Origin: Galerina marginata
Lineage: Eukaryota; Basidiomycota; Agaricomycetes; Agaricales; Galerinaceae
Direction: 5' to 3'
Length of the DNA stretch: 64,000 bases
Assembly (NCBI GenBank): GCA_023014335.1
Contig: JAECYW010000007.1
Location: 682,001-746,000, forward strand
The position numbers and the translations under genes were made by a program. Each line of letters opens with the position of its first letter. Position 1 is the first letter of the stretch. The notes beneath the pieces are model-generated. The model worked only from the letters and a program-made list of their open reading frames with translations. It had not been told where the DNA came from and searched no databases. Shown one piece after another: positions 33,982 to 46,752 of this stretch.

Positions 33982-36900
33982 TCATAGGTAACGAAGTGAA
34001 TCTATGCCAAGGCTCCGCCTCGCATGAATGATGGCGACTATCTCCTTTATACTCTCCTCCAAAATCACGACATTGTCCAGTAGCTGCGATAAAGTTACTG
34101 GCTCGAGCTTCTCTGATGCTCGGTCATTTTCGTCGTCATCGTCAGGATAAGGCTTGTCAGATGCATCAGTCCATCCCGACCCAAAAACATCTTCTTCGGC
34201 AGCAGACCACTTTTTCGACTTTGGAGGTCTCCAAGGAGAGGTAGAAGGCACAGGAGCAACAAATGGCTCAACTTTGACCGACCCAGTGTGCTGATAATGG
34301 TTTCCGAATGGACTCGCAGACACGGTCTTGGTTACTCCTGCGCGAGGTGGTGTTGTGGGTTCAAGTGGTGCGGCAGGTTTGACAGGTTTGCTTTTCTTTG
34401 GTGTTAAAAAGGAGACGAAAGACGATGCAGTAGACGGCTTTGGCCTTGGCTTGGGTTTTTGGACAGATGGCTCAATAAAACTCGCTGGCTTGCGCTCTTC
34501 TGCCATATTCAAATCCAGATTCAGAGCGTCGGTTAAATTCTCAGAAAATAGAAGACCTTGCCGACGCTCAAGGAGAAATTTGTCAAAATTTTCGACTGAC
34601 TGACGATATCGTTCCAGTTGGTTGACAAGGCCCTGAAAAATGGTATACACTACCGGTCGAGTGTTTCCGTCCATGCTGGCAGCTGGAAGATAGTTTGTGT
34701 CGGTCGCAAGCTTCTCTTCAATGTCGAAGTCTATCGACCTGTCGTCCCCGTCGTCGTCAGGTGGGGCTCGGTCGTATCGTGCTTTAGAAGACGACGGAGG
34801 GTCGTCGTTCGGAGCAAACAATATCCAGCCTGCCATTGACCGATCTGGATGTGTAGCCAACGTCGCCAGAACACCTGTTAGACCAATATTGAAATCAGGG
34901 GTGTTGGAGAAGAAAGTCATCAAGGACTCAAGAATCAGAGAAAGAATGGGGTCGTTGACGTTGAGACGGTGTTTGTATCTCGAAGTTCCTTCGTCGACTT
35001 CCTCAAGGGCGTTCCAATACACCGGCTGGCTTTGAATAGTCACGAGCGCATCATGCAAGTAATGGTCGTATCCAGTGCTGAAGTTATCACTGTCGCGATT
35101 ATAGGAGGGATCCGTCCGCGAGACCAGAGCGAGATAGAGCCCCATTTCACGTTCATGAGTTGAATAAGTTGTTTCTGGTTGCGTGAACAAAGATGGTTCT
35201 GGATCCAAGACTGAAATTTCCTTTTCTCCTCTTGAATCATCAGCGCCTGGATACTGGAACTCCTCGTCCTCGTCTTCTTCTGGAATTACTGATGTCGCAA
35301 CTTTCTGATGTAGAGGTTGAATAATTACGGGGTGAGGAAATGAAGTTGCAAAGGAATCAGGAATGACAAGGAGTATGCGCTCCGCGGTTAACTGAGGGTG
35401 ATAGACCAGGAGAGTTTGCAGCAATTGCAATGCCGAGGTTGCGGTTGGCTGGGACTTTGACCTGAGATTGGCGAGTAGGAGGTCCTTCATAGTAAAGCGG
35501 CCCATCGACGTAAAATAATCCGAAAGTTTTCTCGACTCAGGTGCCTCCATTTCCAGTAGTGTCATCGCGCTACTTTGTCGCCTTCGGTGTCGAGCCTTCT
35601 TTTCATCCAATGCACTTGGTGGATGATTTTGGTCGTCTAATGTCACCGTACGCGTTCTTTGTCTAAAGCGGGGGTCATCGTTATCTTCACTGGCTAGAAA
35701 GCTGACCAGCAAATTCCCTAGTGGTCCCTCACCCAACGTCCTAGTCATAATTTCGAGGTAGGATATAACAGCGACTGCACTCCCATCGACATCGGAACAT
35801 TCCAGAATGGAGGGATAAAGGACGTTTTCAAGGAATATTCGTCGGACAGCGTCCAGAATTGACTGAACAATAGCTGTTCCCACCAATGCAGAAGCATCGA
35901 CGTTTTCATGAGACACATTTCGCCTTAAGACGTCTTGTAGAAACATCAGAAGAGTCAAAAAGTGGTCCATTTTGGCTTGGAATTCTGCGTTCCTGGCGTC
36001 CTCCACTCCCATTGCACGGTTTTGGTCAATGAAAATCAAGAGTTTTTCTTTCTCATCTTCGTCTACTGAGCTATGGCCGCCTATCGTCATCGCGTTATCT
36101 GTACCGGTGGACGAGACCTGTGGGAAGAAGCCTAATTTGGAGGGTAAAAGCGAGTAGACTGCTCCAAGACCTGCCCCAAGCACATCTGAGAAATCACCGT
36201 CAAGGATATATTCCGCCAGCGCTAAAGCCGCGTCATTGACGGGGTCCACCGCTTGAGGGCTTTTATCCCCAGCCGATAGCTTCTCGGGCTCTCCAGGCGA
36301 CATCGCAACGTCCATCAGGAATAGCAACCCTGCTCGAGCAAATTCACCGATGTGACCCTCTCGGTGAACGAAACGCAGGAGATAGTTGAATAGAAGAAAC
36401 TCATATTCAGGTTTCTTGGTCCCCGGTGTCTGGCCGGAGTTGGCAGTTGTATGAGATGGTGTTGGTGATGTGGAACGTGCTTCAAGGGGTTGTTCAGTGG
36501 ATCCCGAGACCTTGATACCTTTCAGAGTAGCGTCAGGGTCTTCTTCTCCTTCTCCTTCCTCTTCGTCATATTCGTCATCTTCCTCGTCTACTTCCTCCTC
36601 CTCTTCCACTGCAAAGAGCGGTTCAGATCGATACCAGTGCTTGTCGTGAAAGAAGATCATAAGTAATTCGCGATAGGTTCGAATACGGCTGCACAGAATG
36701 CACAACAAATTCACCACTGGAGACATATGAGGCGAAGCTCCAGGACTAGGTGAAATCACGCACAATCTTCTTCGTGTTCTGAAGGTTGAGCTCGAACAAC
36801 ATCCCGAGCCGCTCCCATGGGTTTACTTCGGCCATCCAGTTGTTCTTGCAGATCGTCTCCGACGCAATTTCGCAATAGCCGCAAAACTGCTTTGTGTACT

Positions 36901-37450
36901 GCAGTGTGTACAAGGAATTGTTCGTCCAGAAGCACGACCATGTTTGAGACTGAACGCAGAACTTCTGCCTGGATTCCCGCTGGACGATCGGTTTCGCTAA
37001 GGCGAACCAGGGTTCCTAGGACATCTGGAGGGCAATCAGGATGGGGTATACACTGTGGAAAGAGGAGACGCACCATTCTTAAGGAGATATTCCAGACAGG
37101 CACCAGTGCCTCTAACATGAAGCATAGGTCAACGCGCACGGTGTCGTTGGAATCGCAGCACATACCCATCTTCTATCCTCGTTGACTCCGAGACCAATGA
37201 GTCCACCATAGAACGTAGCAGCTCTGGAACATCCGTTGAACCAATACCCTTGTTTAGCTGCCGTTCATCTGGCATTAACAAGGTATTCTAATCTTCAAGT
37301 CAGGAAGCTGGTCCAGGGAATGCATTAAGATAGAGATCTGAAAGGTACCTTGATAGAGTTCCATGATTTGTGGAATTCCTGTGCATGATCTATCTGAGTT
37401 TTGGGCGGTGGTTGAGCAGTTGTCCTGAGGAATTTGGAGAAATAATCCAT
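33982..37450 (-). CDS. FHIP/RAI16-like protein (FHF complex subunit family)
   Basis: It is a large helical-repeat protein; animal FHIP (FAM160) and fungal relatives join Hook and FTS to link dynein to early endosomes. The first exon, from 37450, is MDYFSKFLRTTAQPPPKTQI then HAQEFHKSWNSIK; the next gives NTLLMPDERQLNKGIGSTDV. Further exons continue WNISLRMVRLLFPQCIPHPD, VLRSVSNMVVLLDEQFLVHT and YRELLMIFFHDKHWYRSEPL. The rest is one long exon to 33982. An acidic run (EEEEEVDEEDDEYDEEEG) follows, then EFLLFNYLLRFVHREGHIGE, FARAGLLFLMDVAMS and LAEYILDGDFSDVLGAGLGA, the most conserved family block. The C-terminal third is disordered with many S/T-P sites and ends in a helix LLDNVVILEESIKEIVAIIH. 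Over 1,000 residues in total. Confidence 0.82.
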
Positions 37451-37944
37451 GGACAAGCGACCCAACGTATTTCGACACGGTCGAGTTTACTGTCCTAATG
37501 GGGATTAATATTCAGTCATGTGATCAATACGAGTTCGAGGAAAAGAGGACCCCCGAGAAAGGGAAGGCAGTACACCATCGCTGGCTATCTTTCCTGGTTT
37601 GAAAATGAAATGATAATTCGTGATGCAAGACCTAGGTACAGTATAAATCAAAGCAAGAGAGTGACGCGAGTAGGCAGACAAATCCAATGAGAGTGTCTTT
37701 CAGCGAGGAAAGGTAAGAAAAGGGCGAATGTAACCGTGAGGCAAGTAGGCGGTGGCAATTCTGATTAACGAAATGTTCCACGTCCTATGGAAATGGATGT
37801 CTATGCTAATTATGTTGATACAAGACGAGTGACAAAAAGCCCCAATAGTTGTGCCGGTGTACTCGACGAAGGAAGGATGGTCGGTCGACATAAGGTGTTT
37901 ACTATGTCATAATGCAAGTTTGGTATAGGAGGGCGTTAAATAGT
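37451..37944. other. Intergenic, no gene recognised
   Basis: The spacer between two minus-strand genes holds the 3' flank of FKS1 and the promoter of the FHIP-like gene. Only short unsupported frames are present. Confidence 0.5.
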
Positions 37945-40900
37945 TTAGATATTCTTGCAGACGGAACAATTGAACGTGATATGGTCGCGGAATAGGGCGG
38001 CTAAAAAAGCAGAAAAATTGTCAGGCCAAAGACCGAGTTTAATCAGAGCGACACTTACGCAAGACGATCAACGACGCAAGCAAAGAGATCATGAAGACGT
38101 AAACCACGGTGTACTTGACAACGATCCATCTTCGTTGTCTCTTTTGCTTTGTGGAGAAGAGTGGCGCACGAATCTGTTTCGAGGGGCGGAGCCAGACTAC
38201 AGAAGATGAATTAAAGCAATATCAACAAAAAACGATGAGATGAACATACACAACATCGTTGAATGCAAAGTGTTTGCATAAGGGATTAACACCGGCGGTG
38301 TCAGAATAAGAAGGAGGAGGTGTCCGAGCAAGAAATCCGAGCCCCAGAGCGACATCTCCACGATCTTGACGATAAACTCTCGAGCAGGCTGGGACATGGC
38401 GGAGTTGCCGAGACCACGACCGTACCACTTACCCGTCCACCAAGCGCGATTGGTTTCATCGTGCTTGAATTCACGGGTCAGGAACACGGCGATCAAGATC
38501 TTCTGGATGCAGCGCTGGATAGCGATGATGGCAATAACACCCAACACGGCGTGTGATGCGTCCCATAGTTCAAGGAACCACTGGAAGGAGGCAATTGTCA
38601 GATAGTACAAGGAGAAAACGATTGACGTCGCTACTCACAAAGAACTCAAAGAACGCAACCAATCCGACGAGACTTGAGATATGCGCTAGTGAAGCCATCA
38701 CAGACCCAAATTTGACCCATGACTCCATCATCGGCCCAAGGAATAAAGAGATGAAGAACAGAGTGATGAGAATGGCCGCATTCCAAACCACAGGCCCAAT
38801 GGCAATCACGCCAATGCGGATCAGCGGGCTCGGGTTCTGCTTGCCATCCTTGTCCGGGAACGACTTGACGAACATGTACGCAATGACAAACAGCGTCGCC
38901 ACGCAGATGGGCCAGATGATCTCCGAGAAAATGACCGTGCGCCACGTCGCGCGGGGCACATCTCCAGAAAGCTTCTCCGATGGGTGGCCCAGCTTTTTCT
39001 TCTTGTATCCAGTGATCATCGTCCGTGACAACCGACAGTACCCATACCAGCTGCTCGCCTTGGTCCTCGAGTTACCGCGGGACATCCACCGGAGGAACTC
39101 CCGGTAATCAATGATGAAGTCGGCGTAAGAGAATTGATGGGGGTTGAACAAGAACGGTGCGATGCAAAGAGAGAGAACAGAGAGCCAGAAGTAGATGAGG
39201 TGCGGAATCCAGATCGACATGGTAGCGTAGAGGAGGAGAAGCAGGTTACGCATGCCCATGTATATGCTCGGGCCAGCGAAACGCGAGTAGAGAATGCTGA
39301 AGGAGATGCGAGTCGTCGCAAACCCACGGCCTGTAGCGATATACCGAGCCCCACCGAACGTCAAGTTGCTCAAGATGGAGTTGGAGTAGATCTGAGTGGA
39401 GAATACCTCGAATATGGGCGAAAGGGATAAGAAATGCTTGCCCAGACGAAGGAGTGCTTTGCCGGTACCTCTCTCGACGAGCTCTGTCCAAAGTTATGAG
39501 CTATGTGAACAACATAAAATTTGAGGAAGAACAGACCTTGCAAAAACAAAGGCAAGAAGGCAATGAAGAAGACCAAGAAAATGGAGATGATGCAACGTCT
39601 GATCCAGTCAAACACTGGAATGAGGTTGTAACATCCAGGTTGTCCTCCGATAACGGTTCCCTGACTATTTACTTTACAAATAGCCAGCTGTTTGTTGAGG
39701 GTACCAATGAAGAGCACTATTGAAAAAGCCATCGGCGAAAAAACCAAAAAGTACTGCAAAAGAAGACTCACATGTCACCATAAACACCTGAATCGAATAA
39801 ATGACCAAAATATTGTTAATATGGAACCCAGGATGCCCATAATAGAACGTCAAGAAACGATCGATGGGCAGCTGCGTCCCAAGGTAATAATACTCCCGAC
39901 TAAGCATTTGCTCCCCCATTCCCGTGCCAATCTTCGTCTGGAAGTTCAAAATCGTGCCAAAGCCCAAATCTCTGCCCTTTCCGCACTGGTAGTACTCCGA
40001 ATGTTTAATCCGGCCGCCACGCCCAAAGGCGTTCATGCCGGCAAAGATATCTTCGTTAAGATGCAAACCCTTTTGCGCCTTCGACACGCCTCCGCGTGTG
40101 TTCATGAACGTCGCGTTCAGGAAATCCGGGTGTCCGTAGTGCAGCTTCCCGCCTATCCACGCGAGCGCACGCGCGGTCATCGTGCCGAACGTCTGTTCCT
40201 TCCCAGCTGCGATATCACCCAGTACGCCGATGTTCTCCGAAAAGATGTATTCGCGCGTGCCGACGATCGCGACCGGGGATCGCTGGAACTCCTTGTGCCC
40301 CCATTGCGCGTACGGGCTCTGACTCGACATGGAGAACTCTTCAAACTCGCCGAGCACATTCCGGATTTTGAGACACTCCTCGAGGTAGTTGTCCTGATTG
40401 GCGTCGATGAGTTGCAGGTACTCCCCGCGGTAGAAGATCATCGCATGGTTCTGGTTGTCCGACTTGCCGTCTCCGAGAATAGGGTTCCCAGGCAACTCGA
40501 CGCGGAACTTGGGTTTTCGTTTGCCTGACTTTTCGTCGAGCTCCGAGTGCCCGTCAATCAGCGCCGAGAACAACCTCGCCTCACCTCCTTTGTTCGCGCT
40601 CGGCTCTTCGTCGAGGTACGCGATCTGCAAATCCGGATAGGCACGCAGCAAGAATTCGGCATTCTCCTGCTCCTCCTTGTTGAACTTGGAGAACCGTTGC
40701 ATCGAAATCGTGACTTTGAACTTGCGTCTTGCCATCCTCTCCAGCTCGCGCTCCAGCCGTTCAGTGCTCCCTCCAAAGCTATGCACAATATCCGGGTTCT
40801 CGACACGGTATAGCAGTTTGATTGCTTTGGAGTAATTCATCATGCCTGACACCGTCCGGTACAGAGTTTGGGCACGCAGGGACGCCCAGATACGGGTACG

Positions 40901-43664
40901 CAGGGTGTACTCTGGTGAAGAAGTCTTGAACCCAATGCAGTAAAACGGCAGGTCGTCCGCCTTGCTCGACTTCTCGTTGTGCTGAGTCGATGTGCCGTCC
41001 GCGCCGTCCGTCTCCTCCGCGAGTATCTTGGTGTCCTTCACAAAGTTGTCCCACTCCACCGGGTGCAGTTGCTTCAGGTACTCCAACAGCGTCACGCGGG
41101 TGTTCTGGTCCTCCTCACGGATAATTTCGCGGAGACTGAGCAGGATCTTCTCCGAATAATGCGGGACGAGGACGGTAAAGGTCGGCATGGCGTCAACCGG
41201 CAGTGGCTCAGGTAAAGCAGTGGTCAACGAGGAGGCAAAGAACGAGATACGACGTTCAGCTTCACCACCAGCTGGGAAAAAGTTGCCTTTGAATCCAGCA
41301 CCATCCTGGTTGGTAAAGAACGGAGGGGCACGAAGAGTTCTTCGTCCGTCGGGGCCGTCGACTTGATGGTACAGAAGCCGTTGGACGTGGTCGATAGAGA
41401 GGAGATGCTCGCGGTACATGGAGATAATAACCGCATTCCATATCTGGGAGACAAGGACCTTGGGTTTGTACTTGACCTCCATTTCTGCTGTCGCAAGGAG
41501 TTTGGCGTATATCCTCTTCGGCAGGCGAGTGTAGATGTCCTTCCAAGGCGTCCAGATGGAGAGACCTAGGGAGAAGGACCGCCCGATACTGAAGATCATG
41601 ATCCAGATGATGTACCAGAGATAGGTGTCCAAGAAGAAGAGGACGAGATCCATGACATACATGATGGCGAGCGTGAATGGGACCTGGTTAGTGCAGAGCG
41701 CGTTTCCGAAGAGTTTGTCGTTGCAGCCTTGCACCTTGGTCCTTGCCATGACAGCGATGGGGCTACTGAAGGAGGACGTTAAGAAAAAGTAGGATTCTGC
41801 GCCTTTGCATGAAAAGATAAGAAGCCAGAGGGCGATCGACGCCATGCGCGCAGTGCGGGGCAAGGCTGGATATGAAGCCGTAAATGTCTGCGAGGCCATA
41901 TACTTGCGCGACTTTCCTGCCACACGGTCGCCGAACATTCGTCCGGAAGGGATGATGGCAAAGGCGACAGTGACGACGACCGAGATAAAGAACTGGACGA
42001 TGCCGAGAATGAGGGGCAACTGTGATTGGTGAGGGAGATCGTCAACCATAGCGATGTAAAATGTGGGTCCGACGGTTAAAGCGAGAATGACGATGAGGAA
42101 GATGAGCCGGGTGGTCAGATGAGAAGCATTATTCCAGGTGGTCGGGATGTAGGAAAACTCGGCGATGGTGGCGAAAATCATGATGAGGGTAGATACACCA
42201 CCACCAAGAGCGACAGCAGACCAAGTCATCTGAGCAGAAGGGCTGTTCTTAAGACGAGGGGCATAGACCTTTGGAGAGTTGAAGGCGGTGTAAAAGTAAT
42301 AAAGCGAAATGTGTATGATCCAGATGCGGTTGAAGTTGACCAGAAGGTGGGCGGTGGAGCGTTTTTCATAGTATGTCTTGAAAAAGACCTTGTCCCACTC
42401 AATCTGGCTAAGTTTCATGAACCTTTGGGCGGGAGGAATCTCGACTAATCGTTGCTGTTTATGGTGTGAGTGAGCGAGTAGTTAGAAAGCAGAAAAGAAC
42501 GTACACCGCCTTTAACAATGATTTTGGCCAATCCCTCAGGGTACCAGAAAAGTTGATTGATGTCATCATAACCAATAATCTGAGCATGATCCTTTTCCTT
42601 GCGGACAAACTTGCCGTCAACGACTTCATAACCCTGGTCGCGCATGAAGCGGTAGAGAGGCTTGATGATAGTCTCAAGGTAGAGACCCTCTGGTACGGGC
42701 TCGACCTTGTTCTGACATTCTGGGCTGCGGTAGTAGTCGTCTGCACACTTGAAGATGAAGCAGAGACATTCTGGGACGAATCGGACGTTCCCAGCCTCAC
42801 CCCAGCAGAGGAGGTAGAGGGCAATCTGGCGAAGACGGTCGTATTGGCTCATGTTATTCATTGCATTCCGCCAGCGGTTGAGAGCGGTGTCGAGGGATTT
42901 TGGACCAGCGTTGCCCTTGACACTTTTGAGACGTTGGAGGCCGGGGTTCTGAGACTGACCGACGGCGTCGTCGAGGTTGAGTTGAGCAGCAAAGTACCAT
43001 TTGCGATAGTTGGCGTGCTGACCGCCGATGTAGTCAGCGTGGAGGGTGAGAAGTGCCTGATTGGGGGTCATGCGAGAAGCTCGGGAGTCGAGGAGGTGCA
43101 TGGTGAAGTCGAACTGTGGTGAAAAAAAAGGTGAGGGATGTTCTGAAAAGAGAGAAGAAGACGGTACCATGTTTCGCATCGAGTCCCTCTGAAAGCCAAA
43201 CTTTTGGGTGAGATCCAAAAAGATGTCCTCTATTTCCTCTGTGGACATGGGTATCTGACGGTCAGCGGACCAGGCAGGGTAGTGCTCCGAGGAAGCAAGC
43301 CCCGGGTCCGCAAAGGGGGATATGCTGGGTATACTGGAATGGGAGTCGACGGAGGGGTCATAAGGGCGACCGAATATTTCAGAAGAACTCGCATCGCCTG
43401 TGAGAAAACGGGGAGTGAGCGAGCGGACGCAGAAGAACAGAGACAAGACAGACCTGATTGGTCGTAAAAAGCGGGTGCGCCGGCGAGCCTTGCAGTGCTC
43501 GAGTTCATGGAATAATGGTCGCCTGCGTCCGAGTCGGCTTCATCGTCACGACGAGGAAAAGCAGGGCTGTATTGTTGCTGCTGGGGAAGGTAGGGCCGGG
43601 GCTGATTGTGCTGGGCAAAGGGGTAGTTGCGGGGGTCCTGGGGCCGGGGGAAGGCCTGGGACAT
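37945..43664 (-). CDS. FKS1: 1,3-beta-D-glucan synthase catalytic subunit
   Basis: It is a plasma-membrane GT48 glycosyltransferase that polymerises UDP-glucose into cell-wall 1,3-beta-glucan, activated by Rho1. Exon 1 starts [20 protein letters not shown] with a Pro/Gln-rich cytosolic tail. Then come [20 protein letters not shown] and [16 protein letters not shown] (the FKS1 N-terminal domain). The largest exon (42418-~39740) holds the first membrane block, the cytosolic catalytic domain with [53 protein letters not shown], and [20 protein letters not shown], then the start of the second block. Short exons encode the C-terminal membrane helices; the last, 38000-37945, ends FNCSVCKNI. Total about 1,780 residues, normal for the family. 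Hot spot 1 reads FLTSSFSSP and hot spot 2 DWIRRCIIS. Confidence 0.95.
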
Positions 43665-43797
43665 GGGTGCAGGAAGGAAGGAGGGTGGAGTAAGGAATGT
43701 GAAGGGGTGTGGTCGTCAATACCAGTGGTGGAGAAGAGAGAGAGGCGTGGGAACAAGACTGGTTGCGTTACTACGTTTGTGTTGGCAGGGTCGATCA
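43665..43797. promoter_or_regulatory. Short bidirectional promoter between FKS1 and the LRR-like gene
   Basis: The two start codons point away from each other and are 133 bp apart, so both core promoters and 5' leaders must lie here or within transcribed sequence. The stretch is purine-rich on the plus strand (GGAAGGAAGGAGGG). No TATA box or other motif is clear. Confidence 0.45.
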
Positions 43798-46623
43798 ATG
43801 CTCTTCGCTGCGACCCACTCCGTGCTCACTGATCACGCCGTCCTCGCCACCCACCCGCCCCCGTATGTCCCCGGCCCCTACGTCCATGCCGCCGCCCCCG
43901 TCGCCGCCCGCGTTCCGTCCCTCGTCGCGCTCTGCATCCGCGCCCTGCTGCCGTTCCCGGACCAGCTCCACCAGCTCCCCGTCCGCCTGCCCCTCCGCAT
44001 CCCCAGTCTCCTCGACGACCTCGTCCCAGACCCCGCCCTCCTCGACCCCAGACTCTGGGCCAGTCTCGTCCAGATATTCGACCGCCTCCCGTCGTCCTTT
44101 GCCTCCCTCTCCCTGCCCCTAGCTGACATTCATCTCCCGCTCCTCCAGTCCATCCCCTCTACGGCCCTCTTTTCCCTCATCACTATCCTGAGTCTGCCCG
44201 CCTGTGTGCATCTGACTGACGATACCGTGCTGCAGCTCAGGTTTCTCCACGCCCTGGCCGCATTCGACGCCTCCGCCACCTCCCTCTCCTCGTATGCCAT
44301 AAAGACTCTCGCCGCCACCCTCCAGCTCGACGACCCTGACGACGGCAGCAACTCAAGGGGGCCATGGCAAATTCGCCTCATTTCCCTCAGAAACTGCAAA
44401 AAACTCACAAACGACGCGTTTCCCCACCTTGTCAAATTCCCGTTGCTTTCCGTCATTGGTACCCGCCCCTCTCTTTTCCTTTCCCATTTCTAAAACTATT
44501 CTAGACCTTCGCGGCACCCGCTGTCTCCCAGACGCGTCCATCCCGTTCAAACCATGCTCCAAAGGCGATCTGTACCACCCCGCACCCGTCGCAACAGCCC
44601 TTTCCACACTCTACGACCTCCAACCGGATCTCTTTTCATCTTCCAACCCCTACATCCTGAACATAAACACCCTCACCCATCGCCCGACCAAACCTCTCTC
44701 TCGAGCCCCCGTCGCACCCCAAGACGCATTCGTCGTTATCCCCGCCAACCACTCCCGAATCAAAGTCGGCAACATTCACGTCCTTGAAAAGCATATCAAG
44801 GAAGAGGAAGCGGCCATGGCGCACGACATGAACAAAGCTGCATGGTACGAGCGGCAGGAGCGCATTGAGTCGCGTATGGATATCTATGACTCCGAAGATG
44901 AGGACGGGCGCGTGAGTATTATCAGATCACCACTTTGTATTAATCTAACAAACAACAGCCCCATATTGAATTCAGGTTAAAATCCTCTTCAACTGATCAT
45001 AAGCCCAGACGACGCGTCTTACAATCAAAAGACACGATGCCTCTACGATACGACCCTTCAAAAAGCGTTTCCAGACCCAAACCCGATTACCGCGCGTCTT
45101 TCCCCCTCCCCCCTCCTCACAGGAGACCAGCTGTATTCGGTACTAGATCCACACGTCTGGACAACATTTCTCCTGCACCTTATCAGCACCCTACCCAGAC
45201 GGCCATGTCGGTGTCGCGGTTGCCCATTAATGACCGTGCTCTACCCAATAATATAGGGTCTTCCAACCCTTCGACGCCACCGCAGGGCTTAGGAGGTGCC
45301 GAAACACCGACACTGCTCCGAGGCCCTCACCCTCGCATTGACGCAGATGGCGACCACCGGAGAGGGGCAACCGCAGGCAATACCGGACCCGCAGAATTGC
45401 AAAACATGAGATCTGGCATGCCGCCTAATAGTCTCCCTCAAACCCGTACCACAACCCCGGAAATTGGAGCGCAAGCCCGATCGAACGCTTTAATATCCGG
45501 GGAACAAGCAAACGCGTCCAGAATGGGCACGGCGGCACCGACAAGCACAAGTGTCGCCTCGACGGATCAATTCTACGGATCCTTTCCACGTGCTACCCAG
45601 CGCCACAAACGCGAAAGTACAACCTCAACCAGCTCGTCCCTGCTCCTTCGAGGCCCACGACGCGTGTCAGAAGGCCTGGAACGCGCTAATGACCTCGGAG
45701 TGCAAGCTCTCGACGACCTTGACCACAACCTCCGGCTATACCGTCACCCGCCACCTTGGTCTGCCCTCTCCGAGGCTCTCGTCCATCTACGGAAGGAAGA
45801 AGCGCGTGCGAGGCAGCACCGCGCCTGGAACCGCCTCAGCACTGCGAGTGCCATCGCGAGAGAAGGCGAGGGTGGCGGCGCGATGGCCGTGGTGGATATG
45901 ACGAGCGAGAAGGCGGCGCGTGCGAAGAGGGAGCTGGAGAGGGTGATGGAGGAGGCCAATGCTAGAGCCAGAAAGGTGCGGAAGGTGCTACCGGAAGAGG
46001 GGGCTGACGAGATCGAAGAGGGGGATGAAGAGAGGGGACATTACGGGAGGTATAAGAGGTCGGCTGCGTTTGGGTCGAAAATGCCAGCATCCTCGTCGAG
46101 CCCAATTCCGACCTCCGTCCTGCAGCCCATCCAACCGCCCATGGTCGCGGAACCGACGTCGAGGAATCCATTCCGCCGACACCTCGCCGCCTCGGATTCT
46201 GTCTCCACCTCTCCGCTCGCCACTACTATCGCTACTAAGAACCCTGAAATTGCCAACTCCACCGTCCTTCCCAAACCGATATCAGCAAAACCACGGAGTA
46301 CTGTTGGTACTGGGGTTGTTGCTACTTCCCTTCCCGAAACCAACGCCCATGCCATTGCCAAACCTGCGCCTACGCCAACACCCAGACCCAAACCTATGAT
46401 TCCGATTTCAGCCGTCAAAGTCCCCGTCCTGCACCCGGAGATGCAGAAAGAAGCGCTGAAGAGGCAACGAAAGGAGACCTTGAGTGCTGGACCTATTAAG
46501 AGAAAGAAATCTATATCCATGGAGAACAGACGACTGAGCGGACCCACCAGTGGCACGTCTAACTCCAAGGCGTCTAAAGGTGGTGGAAAGTTCGACTGGA
46601 AAACCTGGGGGAAAACTAAATAA
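43798..46623 (+). CDS. LRR-like protein with long disordered C-terminus, about 890 residues
   Basis: I do not recognise a named family. Exons: 43798 to about 44450 (MLFAATHSVLTDHAVLATHP), about 44505-44911, and about 44959-46623, joined in phase by GT..AG introns. The first part has leucine-rich-repeat-like units (PLLQSIPSTALFSLITILSL, LQLRFLHALAAFDASATSLS, ISLRNCKKLTNDAFPHL, LLSVIDLRGTRCLPDAS), similar in pattern to AMN1/F-box LRR proteins but without a visible F-box. A charged helix follows (HVLEKHIKEEEAAMAHDMNK). The rest is Ser/Pro/Thr-rich and disordered. A coiled-coil island EKAARAKRELERVMEEANAR lies in the middle, and the end is KFDWKTWGKTK. It is head-to-head with FKS1, but a shared role is not implied. 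Confidence 0.7.
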
Positions 46624-46752
46624 TTTTGTGGATTGCATAGACACAGATTCAATGATAAAAATAGATTTTAAAATATTAATGTGGTCACGTGGTATGAGGT
46701 AAACCGAAGTGTTGAAGCGCCTTTGTCACCTCAGCGCAGCTCATCGCGAACG

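Noticed and set aside
39692..40528. Plus-strand open frame of 278 residues antisense to FKS1
   Set aside because: The opposite strand encodes highly conserved glucan synthase; the plus frame has no recognisable domain.
43627..43797. In-frame upstream extension of the LRR-like protein
   Set aside because: It would overlap the FKS1 first exon and is Gly/Arg/Trp-rich non-protein-like sequence.
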